Positions 28,376 to 37,274 of a stretch of 64,000 bases of DNA are shown here, in pieces. A model generated the notes under the pieces. That model did no database searches. It saw only the letters and a list, made by a program, of their open reading frames with translations, and was not told where the DNA came from. Each line of letters starts with the position of its first letter. The stretch's first letter is position 1. The position numbers were made by a program, and so were the translations under genes. Origin of the DNA: Acaryochloris sp. CCMEE 5410 (lineage in GTDB: Bacteria > Cyanobacteriota > Cyanobacteriia > Thermosynechococcales > Thermosynechococcaceae); the NCBI RefSeq assembly GCF_000238775.2, contig NZ_AFEJ02000001.1, positions 2,480,001 through 2,544,000 on the forward strand. The letters are read 5' to 3'.

Positions 28376-28843
28376 GTGGAATTTGATCTCAACCAACTCC
28401 GTGAACTATTAGCAATTCTCAATCAAACGGATATTGATGAGCTAAGCCTTAAAAGTAATGATTTTGAGCTGACTATCCATAAGACAAACCAAACTACAGC
28501 GACGGTCTCCTCTGCGACCGCACAGCCAATGGTTATGGATGCCGCTGCACTAGAAGCTGCAGTTCCAGACTCTTCTCCCCCTTCTGCACCTGATAAGAAA
28601 TGGGTCGATGTGATTTCTCCGATGGTAGGTACGTTTTATCGTTCCCCCGCGCCCGATGAGCCGCCTTTTGTAGAAGTTGGGGATGCCGCCCGACGTGGGC
28701 AAACCATCTGCATTATCGAAGCAATGAAGTTAATGAATGAGCTAGAAGCTGAGGTGAATGGCGAAATCGTTGAGATTCTCGTAGAAAACGGAGAACCTAT
28801 TGAATTTGGTCAAACCCTCATGCGCATTAACCCTTCGAGCTAG
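28376..28843 (+). CDS. accB: Biotin carboxyl carrier protein of acetyl-CoA carboxylase
   Basis: 155 residues, GTG start (reads MEFDLNQLRELLAILNQ). Carries carboxy-biotin between biotin carboxylase and carboxyltransferase in the first step of fatty acid synthesis. It has a helical N-terminal segment, an Ala/Pro/Ser-rich linker (about 45-75) and a C-terminal biotinyl domain with VISPMVGTFYRSPAP and the biotinylation motif EAMKLMNE. It lies 16 nt after efp and is probably translated from the same mRNA. Confidence 0.97.
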   Translation: MEFDLNQLRELLAILNQTDIDELSLKSNDFELTIHKTNQTTATVSSATAQPMVMDAAALEAAVPDSSPPSAPDKKWVDVISPMVGTFYRSPAPDEPPFVEVGDAARRGQTICIIEAMKLMNELEAEVNGEIVEILVENGEPIEFGQTLMRINPSS

Positions 28844-28858
28844 CCGTTATCATCCTAG

Positions 28859-29380
28859 CTAGCCATTATCTTCGAAACCCACAGATGAGGAGGCAATACT
28901 GCCATCCGGCATAATCGTATCTTGCAAGATGGCATCGGTTAGATCGATGTGCTCTAAGTTAGCACCTAAAAAATCAGCACCGCTCAGGTTCGCGCCTTTA
29001 AAATTCGCGTTCTGTAGATCTGCATCTCTAAAATTGACCCCACTCAGATCGCTGTAATTTAATGAGGCTCGTTGCAAGTTAGCCTTCGATAGACAGGCTC
29101 CGACTAAGATGGCGCCACTCAAGAGGGAATTACTCAAGTTGCTTTTGGTTAGGTCTGCCCCTGTCAGATTAGCCCCAATGAGTTTAGCGGCGGACAGATT
29201 GGCGGCGGATAAGTTCGCACACAATAGATCGATCCCATGAAGGGCCGCATGGCTTAAATTGGTATCTCGTAAAACAATATGATCGAGCTGAGCTAGGCTT
29301 AAATCCTGCTTTGATAAATTCGATTTACTAAAATCTCGTTCGCCATTGGCATAGCGCTTTAATAGTTCTTCAACGGTCAT
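28859..29380 (-). CDS. Cytosolic pentapeptide repeat protein
   Basis: 173 residues without a signal peptide. A short helical N-terminus (MTVEELLKRYANGERDFS) leads into about 20 tandem A(D/N)Lxx repeats (ANLSA, AKLIG, ANLTG, ADLTK) that should form a continuous beta-helix. The N-terminal pattern ...YAxGERDFS is frequent in cyanobacterial pentapeptide proteins. It ends 16 nt from the convergent accB gene. Function unknown. Confidence 0.87.
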   Translation of the reverse strand: MTVEELLKRYANGERDFSKSNLSKQDLSLAQLDHIVLRDTNLSHAALHGIDLLCANLSAANLSAAKLIGANLTGADLTKSNLSNSLLSGAILVGACLSKANLQRASLNYSDLSGVNFRDADLQNANFKGANLSGADFLGANLEHIDLTDAILQDTIMPDGSIASSSVGFEDNG

Positions 29381-29579
29381 AGCCTAAGTATCGCCTTCCC
29401 ACCGATGCTTTTATTGTGCCAGGGGTTGGGACTCACCAAATGAGTTTATGCTGATTTTTGGTAAAATGGGTGCGATCGCAAACCACAACACCCAAATTAT
29501 GCATTCCCTATTCCATGGCCATATCTTGGGTCTTATCTCCAGATACTCTTCGGGAATACATACAGTTGGGACTGTTGGC

Positions 29580-30344
29580 TCAAATGACGCTCAGCGGGTC
29601 CAGCCAGCGCAAGATCGCTTTTTCAAGGTGGTTGACATCCTTATATAGCTCTTGACGAAACCATTGCCCAACCGCATCTAAAGGAGTAAACGTGTCTCCG
29701 GGCTGCCAACGAACATCTTGCCCTAGGGGCGTCAGATGATTGCCTGCGAGTCGCTGAATGGAAATCATGCCAGGGAAACGCTGTTCTAACAACCCGGATA
29801 ATCTCAAGGTTTGATCTAGGGTGTCATTAGAAAACTTGACCAGTAAGTTCCTAGGAACTTGGTAGTGTCGTTCCACTAAACGGTTGGTTTGAGTGGGATT
29901 GGGCGAAAATTCAATCGGCACTGCGGGGGTAATCAAGTCAGCGAAGGGAATGGCCTTATCAATTGGGGCGTTGTTAAAGGAAATCAAGATATTCCCAGCT
30001 CGCTTAACCTCAAACAAACTGCCAATCAGGAGGTGGAGTTTGCAGCCCATACTATGACCGATACCATAGATGGGTAGAAACTGGGGCAATCGTGCAGTTC
30101 TTTGTAGACGGTCAACCGTATCTTCAAATTGATGGAGCGCTTCTTCCGCAATACCGGCATGGTCAACCGAGGTGAGGAAGGGAGTAGCAATGACGGCATA
30201 TCCTTGATTGGCGAGCCCTTCCAGAAGTCTCCGGTAGGTTGCTTGCGGAGCAGTAGCGACAAAAGCCCCCCCCAAAAAATGAATTAGGGCGATGGGTTGG
30301 GGAGGAATAAGAATCAAGTTATTAGCTATTTCTTGCCAGTTCAT
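29580..30344 (-). CDS. DUF1350 family alpha/beta-hydrolase-like protein
   Basis: About 254 residues from ATG 30344 (MNWQEIANNLILIPP), the usual start in this cyanobacterial and plastid family. Features: ALIHFLGGAFVATAPQ near the N-terminus and GIGHSMGCKLHLL, a nucleophile-elbow-like G-x-S-x-G. The start overlaps the stop of the upstream small gene by 4 nt (ATGA), so the two are translationally coupled. No substrate is known. Confidence 0.85.
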   Translation of the reverse strand: MNWQEIANNLILIPPQPIALIHFLGGAFVATAPQATYRRLLEGLANQGYAVIATPFLTSVDHAGIAEEALHQFEDTVDRLQRTARLPQFLPIYGIGHSMGCKLHLLIGSLFEVKRAGNILISFNNAPIDKAIPFADLITPAVPIEFSPNPTQTNRLVERHYQVPRNLLVKFSNDTLDQTLRLSGLLEQRFPGMISIQRLAGNHLTPLGQDVRWQPGDTFTPLDAVGQWFRQELYKDVNHLEKAILRWLDPLSVI

Positions 30345-30595
30345 TCTGGATGTTCTTTTGGATGTAAATCTGAAGGTGGACGATCGCTGCTCCACGCCCA
30401 CCACGCCTGCCCGCACTGACATTGGTAGAACTCTTGCCACTTACGCATATAGGTTTCGGTAATGACCGGAGCCCGACGGTTAATCCACACAGCCTGAGCT
30501 TCTGAACAGGTCGCCCGACAACTTGGACAGCCAAAATGATGGGCATGGGTCGCGGTCTTGGTCCAGTTGGGTGGAGTTGGATCAAAAGCGTTCAT
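30341..30595 (-). CDS. Small zinc-ribbon-like protein
   Basis: 84 residues. Two cysteine pairs, FGCPSCRATC and YQCQCGQAW, spaced about 38 residues apart look like a zinc ribbon. His and Trp are common around them. It precedes the DUF1350 gene with a 4-nt ATGA overlap, so it is a real co-translated gene. Family not recognised. Confidence 0.7.
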   Translation of the reverse strand: MNAFDPTPPNWTKTATHAHHFGCPSCRATCSEAQAVWINRRAPVITETYMRKWQEFYQCQCGQAWWAWSSDRPPSDLHPKEHPE

Positions 30596-31033
30596 AACCG
30601 TATTGTAAGAGGATCCAGATTAGATGTGTTTAGAGGCAACACCATGGGAGAAGGTAGGCGTATAACACTATTGCACGAGTCTCCAACGAATACATAAATC
30701 TCCAATGAATAACAGGCAGCCATAATATTTTTGCTGGGTGGGCTGCAACCTTCAGTCAAACCTGGACAGTGCTGGCTTAACAGCACAAGCGATCAGCACA
30801 TATAAAGTATTCAGACCTAGACCACCAATATTTGAACATCAGCCCGTAGCTAGCATCTTGATTGTGTCACCTTGTCCAAATCATAAAAAGCGATCTAGAT
30901 TTCCTAGATCGCTTCCGAAAACTGTGATTGGAGTTGGGAACGAGCCGTAGCCCCGATTGTATCGCGACACAGATGTACAATCTGGAATTGCCATCGGGAA
31001 CCAGAATGGCTCTCCCATCTCACAGATCAGAAA
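30596..31033. other. Intergenic region rich in hairpins
   Basis: 437 bp with no supported gene. It holds a minus-strand terminator (30885-30914) and a nested imperfect palindrome at 30942-31012 made of three stacked stems. Confidence 0.45.
30885..30914 (-). terminator. Minus-strand terminator
   Basis: An 11-bp perfect stem (30888-30898 with 30904-30914) with a 5-nt loop. On the minus strand it is followed by a T run, as expected for the end of the transcript from the gene at 31034-31609. Confidence 0.7.
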
Positions 31034-31609
31034 CTACACACCACCCTGAATATTAAAAGCAGGTTTTGTGAGTCGAACTTTGTAATTACCACCAGCAGGC
31101 ACTGTTAAGAGTTGAGCTTTAAACGTGACAGACTGTCCTGCAGATAGAGTGGAAGGAGCAGGAACAGCGCTTCCAGTTTGTACCAGCTTGCCAGTACCAT
31201 CAACAACTTCAAAATTGACGCTAGATACCGTCACTGATTTCTTATTTCCATTTGTCAGGGTCCCCTGAACTTCAGACGAACCATTCAAACGAATAATAGG
31301 AACAAGGCGAAGATTAGACACCCGTAAATTCTTACTGAGTTGTTTTGCTAGAACTTGCGGATCCACATCGCTCTCTTCAAAGGAAGAAGTGGCGGAGTCA
31401 GCAGATTCCTCAGTCTCTGGTGGGCTGTTGAGGTTCATCAACCTCTGCCAATAATTTTGGAAACGGGACTGCTCAGAGGCACTCCCCCCAATTTGAATTA
31501 CGTCTCCTGCTGATTGGGTATGCCCTGGCAGTGTGGCGACCAATGCGGTAGACGTCATAACAGAACCAATCAGAAGGCGCGTCAACCAGCGCCGAGAAGA
31601 TGTCAACAT
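31034..31609 (-). CDS. Secreted hypothetical protein
   Basis: 191 residues. An N-terminal signal peptide (LLIGSVMTSTALVATLPGHT, cleavage near HTQSA) is followed by a mostly polar region and a C-terminal beta-rich domain (about 95-185) with regularly spaced V/T/S strands, such as VTVSSVNFEVVDGTGKLVQT and GQSVTFKAQLLTVPAGGNY. This resembles the FxLYD-like fold used in exported proteins, but that is a weak match by eye. No catalytic residues seen. Confidence 0.7.
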   Translation of the reverse strand: MLTSSRRWLTRLLIGSVMTSTALVATLPGHTQSAGDVIQIGGSASEQSRFQNYWQRLMNLNSPPETEESADSATSSFEESDVDPQVLAKQLSKNLRVSNLRLVPIIRLNGSSEVQGTLTNGNKKSVTVSSVNFEVVDGTGKLVQTGSAVPAPSTLSAGQSVTFKAQLLTVPAGGNYKVRLTKPAFNIQGGV

Positions 31610-31741
31610 TATTTATTTCACTCTCTCAACCAACATCTAGGAAAAACTTATCAATACTTGACTCAAATCCTATCTCAGGAATGTTTGAGAATCTGTCTGG
31701 GGTTAGTATGCCCTGCTCTGCATGCGAAGTAGACAGGACGT

Positions 31742-32266
31742 TTAACCACCGTAGTTCCAAGGCGTATCTTTCATCCATAGGGGTTGTCCATCACGATGCT
31801 GGCCCGCAGCAATCACTTCTCCCATAAAAATAGAATGATCGCCTTCTTCTAAACTGCCTTGGACACGACATTCTACAAAGCCTAAGGCACTGGCAATAAT
31901 CGGGCAACCAGTTTCTTCACCCAGGTAAAACTCCACATCACCAAATTTATCGCCGATTCTTTGTTGAGGCTTAAAAAAGGTCTCTGCTAAGTCTTGTTGT
32001 GACACTTCTAGAAAGCTAACGGCAAAGACTTGACTCGCCTTGATCATGGCGTGGGAGCGAGAATCTTGGCGCACCCCAATCACAATCAGCGGAGGCTTAA
32101 AGGAGGCTTGGGTCATCCAGCTTAGGGTAAATCCGTTGACGTCATCTCCTTCTTTGACGCCACAAATATTGAGGGGATGGGGAATGTTGCGGAGCAACGT
32201 GCGTTTGGCTTTTTCGTCTAACAAGGGTGCGGTATCCTTATACATCTCTTCAACTATGTCTCTCAC
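31742..32266 (-). CDS. Flavin reductase-like (FMN-binding split barrel) protein
   Basis: 174 residues. FlaRed-type fold: IPHPLNICGV at the start, then NGFTLSWMTQASFKPPLIVI (the flavin-binding S/T-x-x-S-x-x-P-P pattern), FAVSFLEVSQ, and a late GDHSIFMGEVI strand with the conserved His. It should bind FMN and reduce it with NAD(P)H, or serve as an electron donor to a partner. It is divergent from the phosphopantetheinyl transferase gene, with about 60 nt between start codons. Confidence 0.85.
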   Translation of the reverse strand: MRDIVEEMYKDTAPLLDEKAKRTLLRNIPHPLNICGVKEGDDVNGFTLSWMTQASFKPPLIVIGVRQDSRSHAMIKASQVFAVSFLEVSQQDLAETFFKPQQRIGDKFGDVEFYLGEETGCPIIASALGFVECRVQGSLEEGDHSIFMGEVIAAGQHRDGQPLWMKDTPWNYGG

Positions 32267-32327
32267 TTTAGCAAGGGATATAGGCGCAAGTTCAACCTAT
32301 GGTGATAAACGCATAAAAACCACTTAT

Positions 32328-33068
32328 ATGTCCGATTGGCAATGGATACCCACTCATACAGTCACCCCGATTGCCCCCCAGACACTACATATCTGGCGAC
32401 TCCCTTTAAGGTCAGAGGGGACCAATCATTGGTGGGACTTACTTTCTAGGGATGAACAACAGCGAGCCCAACGGTTTGTGCGATCGCAAGATCAAGACAA
32501 GTATGTACAGGTGCGAGGAACCCTACGATGCTTATTGGGCCAATATTTGCACATACCCGGTCAAACCCTGTGCTTCGATTATGGAGACTATGGCAAGCCC
32601 CAACTCATATCGTCTTGCAATTCCTTAAATCTGCAATTTAACGTTTCTCATTCCCATGAGTTAGCGGTGATTGCTGTTACTCAGACAACAGCAGTGGGTA
32701 TTGATATTGAACAGGTGAACCCACAGGCTAGATATATAGATATCAGCCAACGTTTCTTTGCGACAGCAGAACACGAGACTCTCTTGCAACAGCCTGTAGA
32801 GGAGCAATGCCGTACTTTTTTTCAACTGTGGACTCGGAAGGAGGCTTGTGTGAAGGCGATGGGTGGCAGCATTGCCCATGCGCTCGATCAAATTAATGTG
32901 GCTCAGGGATTACATCAAGCCAGCATTGCCATTGAGATGCAGGAGGAGCCCCATGAACTCTTTCTGCACAACCTATTCCCAGATCCTAACTTTGCCGGAG
33001 CCGTAGCAACCCAAGCGCCCTTGCAACATCTACACCTATGGCAGTGGGCCTCTATCAGTTCAGACTAA
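32328..33068 (+). CDS. 4'-phosphopantetheinyl transferase (Sfp type)
   Basis: About 246 residues from ATG 32328 (MSDWQWIPTHTVTP). The open frame runs further upstream to 32040, but that part overlaps the divergent flavin reductase gene and lacks family similarity. It moves the phosphopantetheine arm from CoA to carrier proteins of fatty acid, polyketide or heterocyst-glycolipid-like synthases. Motifs: GKPQL in the middle, FNVSHSHELAVIAV, VGIDIEQV (Mg-binding D-x-E) and FFQLWTRKEACVKAMG (W-x-x-K-E). In cyanobacteria one such enzyme often serves all carriers. Confidence 0.93.
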   Translation: MSDWQWIPTHTVTPIAPQTLHIWRLPLRSEGTNHWWDLLSRDEQQRAQRFVRSQDQDKYVQVRGTLRCLLGQYLHIPGQTLCFDYGDYGKPQLISSCNSLNLQFNVSHSHELAVIAVTQTTAVGIDIEQVNPQARYIDISQRFFATAEHETLLQQPVEEQCRTFFQLWTRKEACVKAMGGSIAHALDQINVAQGLHQASIAIEMQEEPHELFLHNLFPDPNFAGAVATQAPLQHLHLWQWASISSD

Positions 33069-33329
33069 ATAATTTGCCTGGGACATTAATTGGAATCTCT
33101 GACAAGCAAAGACTAAGATAAATTAAAGATATGTTACGATTTTTAATATAAAGAGTACAATTCAAGTCTGCTAAGCCCCTTATACAGACATCTGAGTTTA
33201 CAGAGCGTAATCTTTTTGACTGTTGTAAGTGTTTGGATACGGTATTGTACGTTTGACTTGCTAAACGGGATTGCCTTTGTAGTGGGACAGATGAGGATTC
33301 ATTTCTTACCAATCCGCACGCCATCCTAG

Positions 33330-34316
33330 ATGCCTTTGTCTAAACTTGAGAGACGCCCCATGAGAACCAAAGAAATTGCCAAAGATTCCGTGCGCTCTTA
33401 CTTGCGAGAGATTGGGCGTGTTCCTCTCTTAACCCATGAAGAAGAGGTAACGTTTGGTAAGCAGGTCCAAGATCTGATTAAGTTGCAAGCGATTCGCGAT
33501 GAATTAGCGGAGCAACTAGAGCGTCAACCGAATGATGCAGAGTGGTCGGTGGCTGCCCAGCTCTCAGAAGCTGAACTACAAAAGGCTTTACATGAAGGGG
33601 AAGCGGCTAAGCGGAAGATGGTGGAAGCCAATCTACGCTTAGTGGTTTCTGTCGCTAAGAAATACATCAAGCGCAATGTAGACCTGTTGGATCTGATCCA
33701 AGAGGGTACGATTGGCATGCAACGTGGCGTTGAGAAATTCGACCCAACCAAAGGGTATCGCTTCTCGACCTATGCCTACTGGTGGATTCGGCAGGCAATC
33801 ACCCGTGCGATCGCAGAAAAAGGACGGACAATTCGACTCCCGATCCACATCACGGAAAAGCTCAACAAAATTAAGAAGACGCAACGGCAGCTTTCCCAAA
33901 AGCTGGGCCGAGCCGCAACGATTAGCGAATTAGCCACGGCCTTAGACTTAACCACAAAGCAAGTCCGAGAATATTTGGAACGCGCTCGCCAGCCGTTATC
34001 CCTGGATGTTCGGGTTGGGGATAATCAGGATACGGAGCTGGGCGAACTGATCGAAGATCCATCTGAATCTCCTGAGAACTTTACCCTCCAAGCTTCTCTG
34101 CGAGGAGATTTGGAACGGCTAATGGCAGATCTGACGGACCAGCAACAACAGGTTCTCCATCTCCGTTTTGGTTTGGATGATGGTCAACCCCTGACCTTAG
34201 CTAAAATTGGCGATCGCTTAAGCATCAGCCGAGAACGAGTTCGACAGATTGAGCGAGAAGCTTTAAGTAAGCTGCGAAAGCGTAAAGCCGATATTTCTGA
34301 GTATCTAGCCAGCTAA
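33330..34316 (+). CDS. Group 2 sigma-70 family RNA polymerase sigma factor
   Basis: 328 residues. Region 1.2: [20 protein letters not shown]. Region 2: [33 protein letters not shown] and [14 protein letters not shown] (-10 recognition and melting). Region 3: [19 protein letters not shown]. Region 4: [17 protein letters not shown] and [17 protein letters not shown] (-35 recognition). The long region 1.1 of the primary RpoD is missing, so this is an alternative group 2 factor, but I cannot say which Sig letter. A second start at ATG 33360 ([13 protein letters not shown]) is equally possible. A clear hairpin follows. Confidence 0.93.
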   Translation: MPLSKLERRPMRTKEIAKDSVRSYLREIGRVPLLTHEEEVTFGKQVQDLIKLQAIRDELAEQLERQPNDAEWSVAAQLSEAELQKALHEGEAAKRKMVEANLRLVVSVAKKYIKRNVDLLDLIQEGTIGMQRGVEKFDPTKGYRFSTYAYWWIRQAITRAIAEKGRTIRLPIHITEKLNKIKKTQRQLSQKLGRAATISELATALDLTTKQVREYLERARQPLSLDVRVGDNQDTELGELIEDPSESPENFTLQASLRGDLERLMADLTDQQQQVLHLRFGLDDGQPLTLAKIGDRLSISRERVRQIEREALSKLRKRKADISEYLAS

Positions 34317-34332
34317 AAGCCTATACCTAATC

Positions 34333-34362
34333 TGTGTGTGCCAAAATTTCTAGGCACACACA
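34333..34362 (+). terminator. Hairpin after the sigma factor gene
   Basis: A perfect 10-bp stem (34333-34342 with 34353-34362) with a 10-nt loop, 17 nt after the stop codon. No T run follows. Confidence 0.55.
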
Positions 34363-34448
34363 CCATTCCCCCCATCCTTCTTGAACAATCCAGGAGGAGT
34401 GATTTGAATAGACCTCTTGCATAATTGAGCTAACAAGATGATAGAGAA

Positions 34449-34904
34449 CTACAAATCCAGGCCAAGCTTTTTAAGGACTTCACTTTTGAAGAGATTTATT
34501 TCTTGTTCTGCTTCTTCAAGAGAGTTAGTGCCATGCTTTTTACACACTGACTGCCTCCATGTATAGCGATCGATAATACCATCGAATTCTGGATCGATTT
34601 TCATTGGCAGCCTGATACGCCAAAGTTTGTTGCTTAGTACCCTCCAATCAGGATTAAGAAGTTTGGGTAAGAGTTCTTGAAGTTCTTGTTCAGAGATCTC
34701 AAAAGGTTCCCAAGCAAAAAAAGGTCGATTCAGATTACCCCCTGCCCACCCTCGCTGAAGCAGGGTATTCAGAATATGCCGTGGAGGAAAAACGTTGCAA
34801 GCTGTTAAGTCTGGCAGTTCATAGAGAAAAATGCTTAAAGCCTCTGCTCGATCAGCATTCAAACTCCCCGCTTCTTGTCTCGAATATTGGATAATTCTTT
34901 CCAT
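34449..34904 (-). CDS. Orphan hypothetical protein in accessory block
   Basis: 151 residues, soluble, acidic and rich in Leu/Trp (ISEQELQELLPKLLNPDW, WRIRLPMKIDPEFDGIIDRY). No signal peptide or known motif. Size, acidity and setting among other short unrelated genes on the same strand are like immunity-type or cargo genes of accessory islands; this is inference only. AGAAAGG about 8 nt... no clean ribosome binding site was found (upstream purines only). Confidence 0.6.
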   Translation of the reverse strand: MERIIQYSRQEAGSLNADRAEALSIFLYELPDLTACNVFPPRHILNTLLQRGWAGGNLNRPFFAWEPFEISEQELQELLPKLLNPDWRVLSNKLWRIRLPMKIDPEFDGIIDRYTWRQSVCKKHGTNSLEEAEQEINLFKSEVLKKLGLDL

Positions 34905-35032
34905 TCAAATTGAAAAGAGAAACTTTATCATTCCATCAGCATCTTAGAAGCTTTTAACCTTGAATGTTAATAGATAGGCTCCAAAGATTGTCTTCATCAC
35001 AAACTTTTGGCATGACAATGTGATGTATGAGG

Positions 35033-35512
35033 TCAATGGTGTACGTCACCCAATAGTTCTCGTCTTGCGGTTGCAAGATCTGGCAATTTTGAATAAGCAG
35101 GATATTTTTCACAAAGGCATTGAAGGTTGTACAGTACCTGCTGTTCAATATTATCGGAAACAGAGAAGTCGTCTGATTCAGAAAACCTTCGCAACATAGA
35201 ATCCAGGACGACAAATTCAGATGTTGTTAAATGTAGGTCAATATGTGTGTTGTCGAACGATAGCAAGGGGGTGTCAATAGACAGACGAAGTGCATTAGCC
35301 CAGTGTCTGAGCATATCATTTGCTTCTCGGTTACCCCATTCTGTAGTTGAGTAATACCGCAATCGCATCACACACCGACGTAGTTCTTCAAGAAATCTGT
35401 CGTTGTAGTGTGCAACCATATATTTTGCCCAGTCTGCATTATCAGCATCTCCGTTAGCTAGTTGCACAAGGAAGTCAGCAAATATCAATCGTGCTTTTGT
35501 ATCTCGACTCAT
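35033..35512 (-). CDS. Orphan hypothetical protein in accessory block
   Basis: 159 residues, acidic and helical (KARLIFADFLVQLANGDADN, FLEELRRCVMRLRYYSTTEW), ending in ...RRELLGDVHH. No membrane segment, no motif I can name. Same strand as its neighbours, separated from them by about 100-nt gaps. Possibly an immunity-like protein, but without any direct sign of it. Confidence 0.6.
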   Translation of the reverse strand: MSRDTKARLIFADFLVQLANGDADNADWAKYMVAHYNDRFLEELRRCVMRLRYYSTTEWGNREANDMLRHWANALRLSIDTPLLSFDNTHIDLHLTTSEFVVLDSMLRRFSESDDFSVSDNIEQQVLYNLQCLCEKYPAYSKLPDLATARRELLGDVHH

Positions 35513-35605
35513 CTGATTCCAAGTGCTCAGCTATATTGAACAACAGTACGGCCATCAAGGGCGTTAAACACCATCCGAGCATTACATTGCTTTAGTGTGA
35601 CGATA

Positions 35606-35818
35606 CTACGCTTCCTGCCCTTGAATGATACCTAGTGCCTGCTTCAATGCTTTATCCGTATTATTTTCCCAATCTGGATCCGAGATTTTAATGGTTATTT
35701 CGGGTGATCGTGTTCTCAGTTCCTGATAGACTGCATCAACGGCGGGAGTACCCTTAAGCTCCCATAACAGTGCAATAAGCTGCTGCTTATCTAGAGAAGT
35801 TAGGTCTAAGTGAGTCAT
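35606..35818 (-). CDS. Small hypothetical protein, second gene of a coupled pair
   Basis: 70 residues (MTHLDLTSLDKQQLIALLWE at the start). A short helical N-terminal and an acidic C-terminal with KISDPDWENN. The start codon overlaps the stop of the upstream 61-residue gene by 4 nt (ATGA), which supports both as real coupled genes. A small two-gene unit of this type could be an antitoxin/toxin-like pair, but no family is recognised. Confidence 0.6.
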   Translation of the reverse strand: MTHLDLTSLDKQQLIALLWELKGTPAVDAVYQELRTRSPEITIKISDPDWENNTDKALKQALGIIQGQEA

Positions 35819-36000
35819 AACTCATAGTCTCCGTTAGGAAGAATGCAAATAACAGAATTCTCCGAGACTTCGTAGCGGCCAACATAAACATAGAGGTTGT
35901 TATCTGAAGCCAGTTCCACGAAAGCAATGAATGAGGACAATAGAACAACCCGTCGAACAATGCGATAGAACGCCAGAAGTTGTTCGCTAGTTGGATCCAT
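35815..36000 (-). CDS. Small hypothetical protein, first gene of a coupled pair
   Basis: 61 residues (MDPTSEQLLAFYRIVRRVVL at the start). A hydrophobic stretch VVLLSSFIAFVEL is followed by a beta-rich tail (NNLYVYVGRYEVSENSVICI). Could be a compact beta domain rather than a membrane segment. It overlaps the next gene by 4 nt. It begins 92 nt after the end of the IS-disrupted gene. Confidence 0.55.
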   Translation of the reverse strand: MDPTSEQLLAFYRIVRRVVLLSSFIAFVELASDNNLYVYVGRYEVSENSVICILPNGDYEL

Positions 36001-36190
36001 TTAATTCGTTACCTCATTATTTATGTCTATCTCTCATTATTCCTGGAGAATGTAAGTGAATGAATAAATCATGACACATTCGTTGGTGAAGTTATTCGTC
36101 ATCCCAACTCTCAAAATTTTGATTCTTTAATTGTTCAGCGGTGAGAGTATTTATCGCTCGTGGAACATAACATTGATACGCACCACCCAT

Positions 36191-36198
36191 GAATGCAG
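36191..36198. repeat. 8-bp target-site duplication, left copy
   Basis: GAATGCAG directly precedes the left end of the IS and is repeated exactly at 37267-37274. Confidence 0.95.
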
Positions 36199-36218
36199 GG
36201 CACTGGTCTGTTAGCAGG
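36199..36218 (+). repeat. Left terminal inverted repeat of the IS
   Basis: GGCACTGGTCTGTTAGCAGG; pairs with the right end at 37247-37266. Confidence 0.9.
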
Positions 36219-36258
36219 ATCTAGCTATAATGCTTCCGACGCAACCTAATGTAGATCA

Positions 36259-37254
36259 ATGGAATGCCCATATTGTCTAAGCGAGAAGATCCTAAAGCGC
36301 GGCTTTGATAGCCTGCAAGATGGGACATTAGTCCAGCGATATCAGTGTAAGGATTGCAATCGGCGTTTCAACGAACGCACGGGTACCCCAATGGCTCGCT
36401 TACGCACCGCTAGTTCAGTAGTGAGCTATGCCATCAAAGCTCGCACCGAAGGGATGGGTATTCGTGCTGCAGGTCGAACTTTCGGTAAATCTCATACCAC
36501 CATTATGCGTTGGGAAAAACGCCTAGCAGACCAAGCACAGAACTGGTCACCTCCCGCACCAGCAGCCTCTGATGTGACGGTAGAAGGGGATGAAGTTTAC
36601 ACGCGTGTAGGCAAAAATCTTCCCCCCCAGCCAATCCCAGGGCTGGACCATCCATTTCCTTGAACGCGAAAGCCGCTATTGGTTGACAGCACAAGCTGGC
36701 CTCAAGGATGCACAACTTTTGCAAATGGCGTTTACTCAGCTTGGGAGTGGGTCAAAGCCTGTGATGGGATTCGATGGTTTACCGATGGTGAGAGGCGTTA
36801 TGGACAAGAACTTTGGAAGCTCGCCAATGTCTATCTCAATGGTGAGGAGTGTCATCCTGACTATGGGCATCGCAAGGTTTGGCGAGAGGGGTTAGAAGTC
36901 GCGATGAAAGTTAAAGGGTCTCAGGGGAATCGGCGAGTAGAGTGGGTGAAAGCAGAGCATCCCTTTACCGCTATCAGTCTAGGGTCTGAGGTCCATGCCA
37001 ATCATAATGAGGCTCACAATGCTGCCTTGAGGAGACGATGTAGTGCTTATCGAAGACGGCAGAATCTCTACGCTAAGAAGCGGTCGGGGTTACAGCGAGT
37101 GCTAGATGTACAACGCCTGATTCATAACTGGGTTAGACCCCATTGGGGGCTCAGTAAGCAGACCACACCAGCAATGGAGATGGGATTTTGTTCTCGTCCG
37201 TTGAGCACACTAGAACTCCTCACCAATAAAGGGTTTAGGTATGTGCCCTGTTAG
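36259..37254 (+). pseudogene. IS1-like transposase with two compensating frameshifts
   Basis: The N-terminal piece (36259-36663) has a zinc ribbon (CPYC...CKDC), RRFNERTGTPMARL, an HTH (FGKSHTTIMRWEKRL) and the first DDE acid region VEGDEVYTRV. At the C7 run (36622-36628) one extra C shifts the frame and leads to a TGA at 36661. With C6 the protein continues GWTIHFLERESRYWL and AQAGLKDAQL. Near 36717-36720 one missing T shifts it back to FANGVYSAWEWV, after which TDGERRYG and EVHANHNEAH supply the remaining acidic residues. So the two errors cancel for the last 180 residues, but the protein is interrupted between. Inactive unless slippage occurs at both places. Confidence 0.85.
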
Positions 37255-37266
37255 TAGACCAGTGCC
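37247..37266 (-). repeat. Right terminal inverted repeat of the IS
   Basis: Complement of the left terminal repeat with four mismatches; directly followed by the second GAATGCAG. Confidence 0.9.
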
Positions 37267-37274
37267 GAATGCAG
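37267..37274. repeat. 8-bp target-site duplication, right copy
   Basis: GAATGCAG, identical to 36191-36198. Confidence 0.95.

Larger units (their letters stand above)
36199..37266 (+). mobile_element. IS1-like insertion sequence, 1068 bp
   Basis: The ends are imperfect inverted repeats: the left end GGCACTGGTCTGTTAGCAGG matches the complement of the right end GGCACTGGTCTACTAACAGG at 16 of 20 positions, with 11 outer bases exact. The element is flanked by an 8-bp direct repeat. It carries one transposase reading frame that is broken twice. Zinc-ribbon plus DDE layout and the 8-bp duplication fit the IS1 or IS1595-like groups; IS1 with a long ORF is my preferred reading. It disrupts a small minus-strand gene and the joint is clean, which suggests a fairly recent insertion. 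Confidence 0.93.

Noticed and set aside
32040-32327. N-terminal extension of the phosphopantetheinyl transferase frame
   Set aside because: It overlaps the divergent flavin reductase gene and has no similarity to the family; ATG 32328 gives the normal size.
34954-35214. 86-codon minus-strand ORF overlapping the gene at 35033-35512
   Set aside because: Mostly inside the other gene in a different frame, with no start signal; the short non-overlapping part is not enough.
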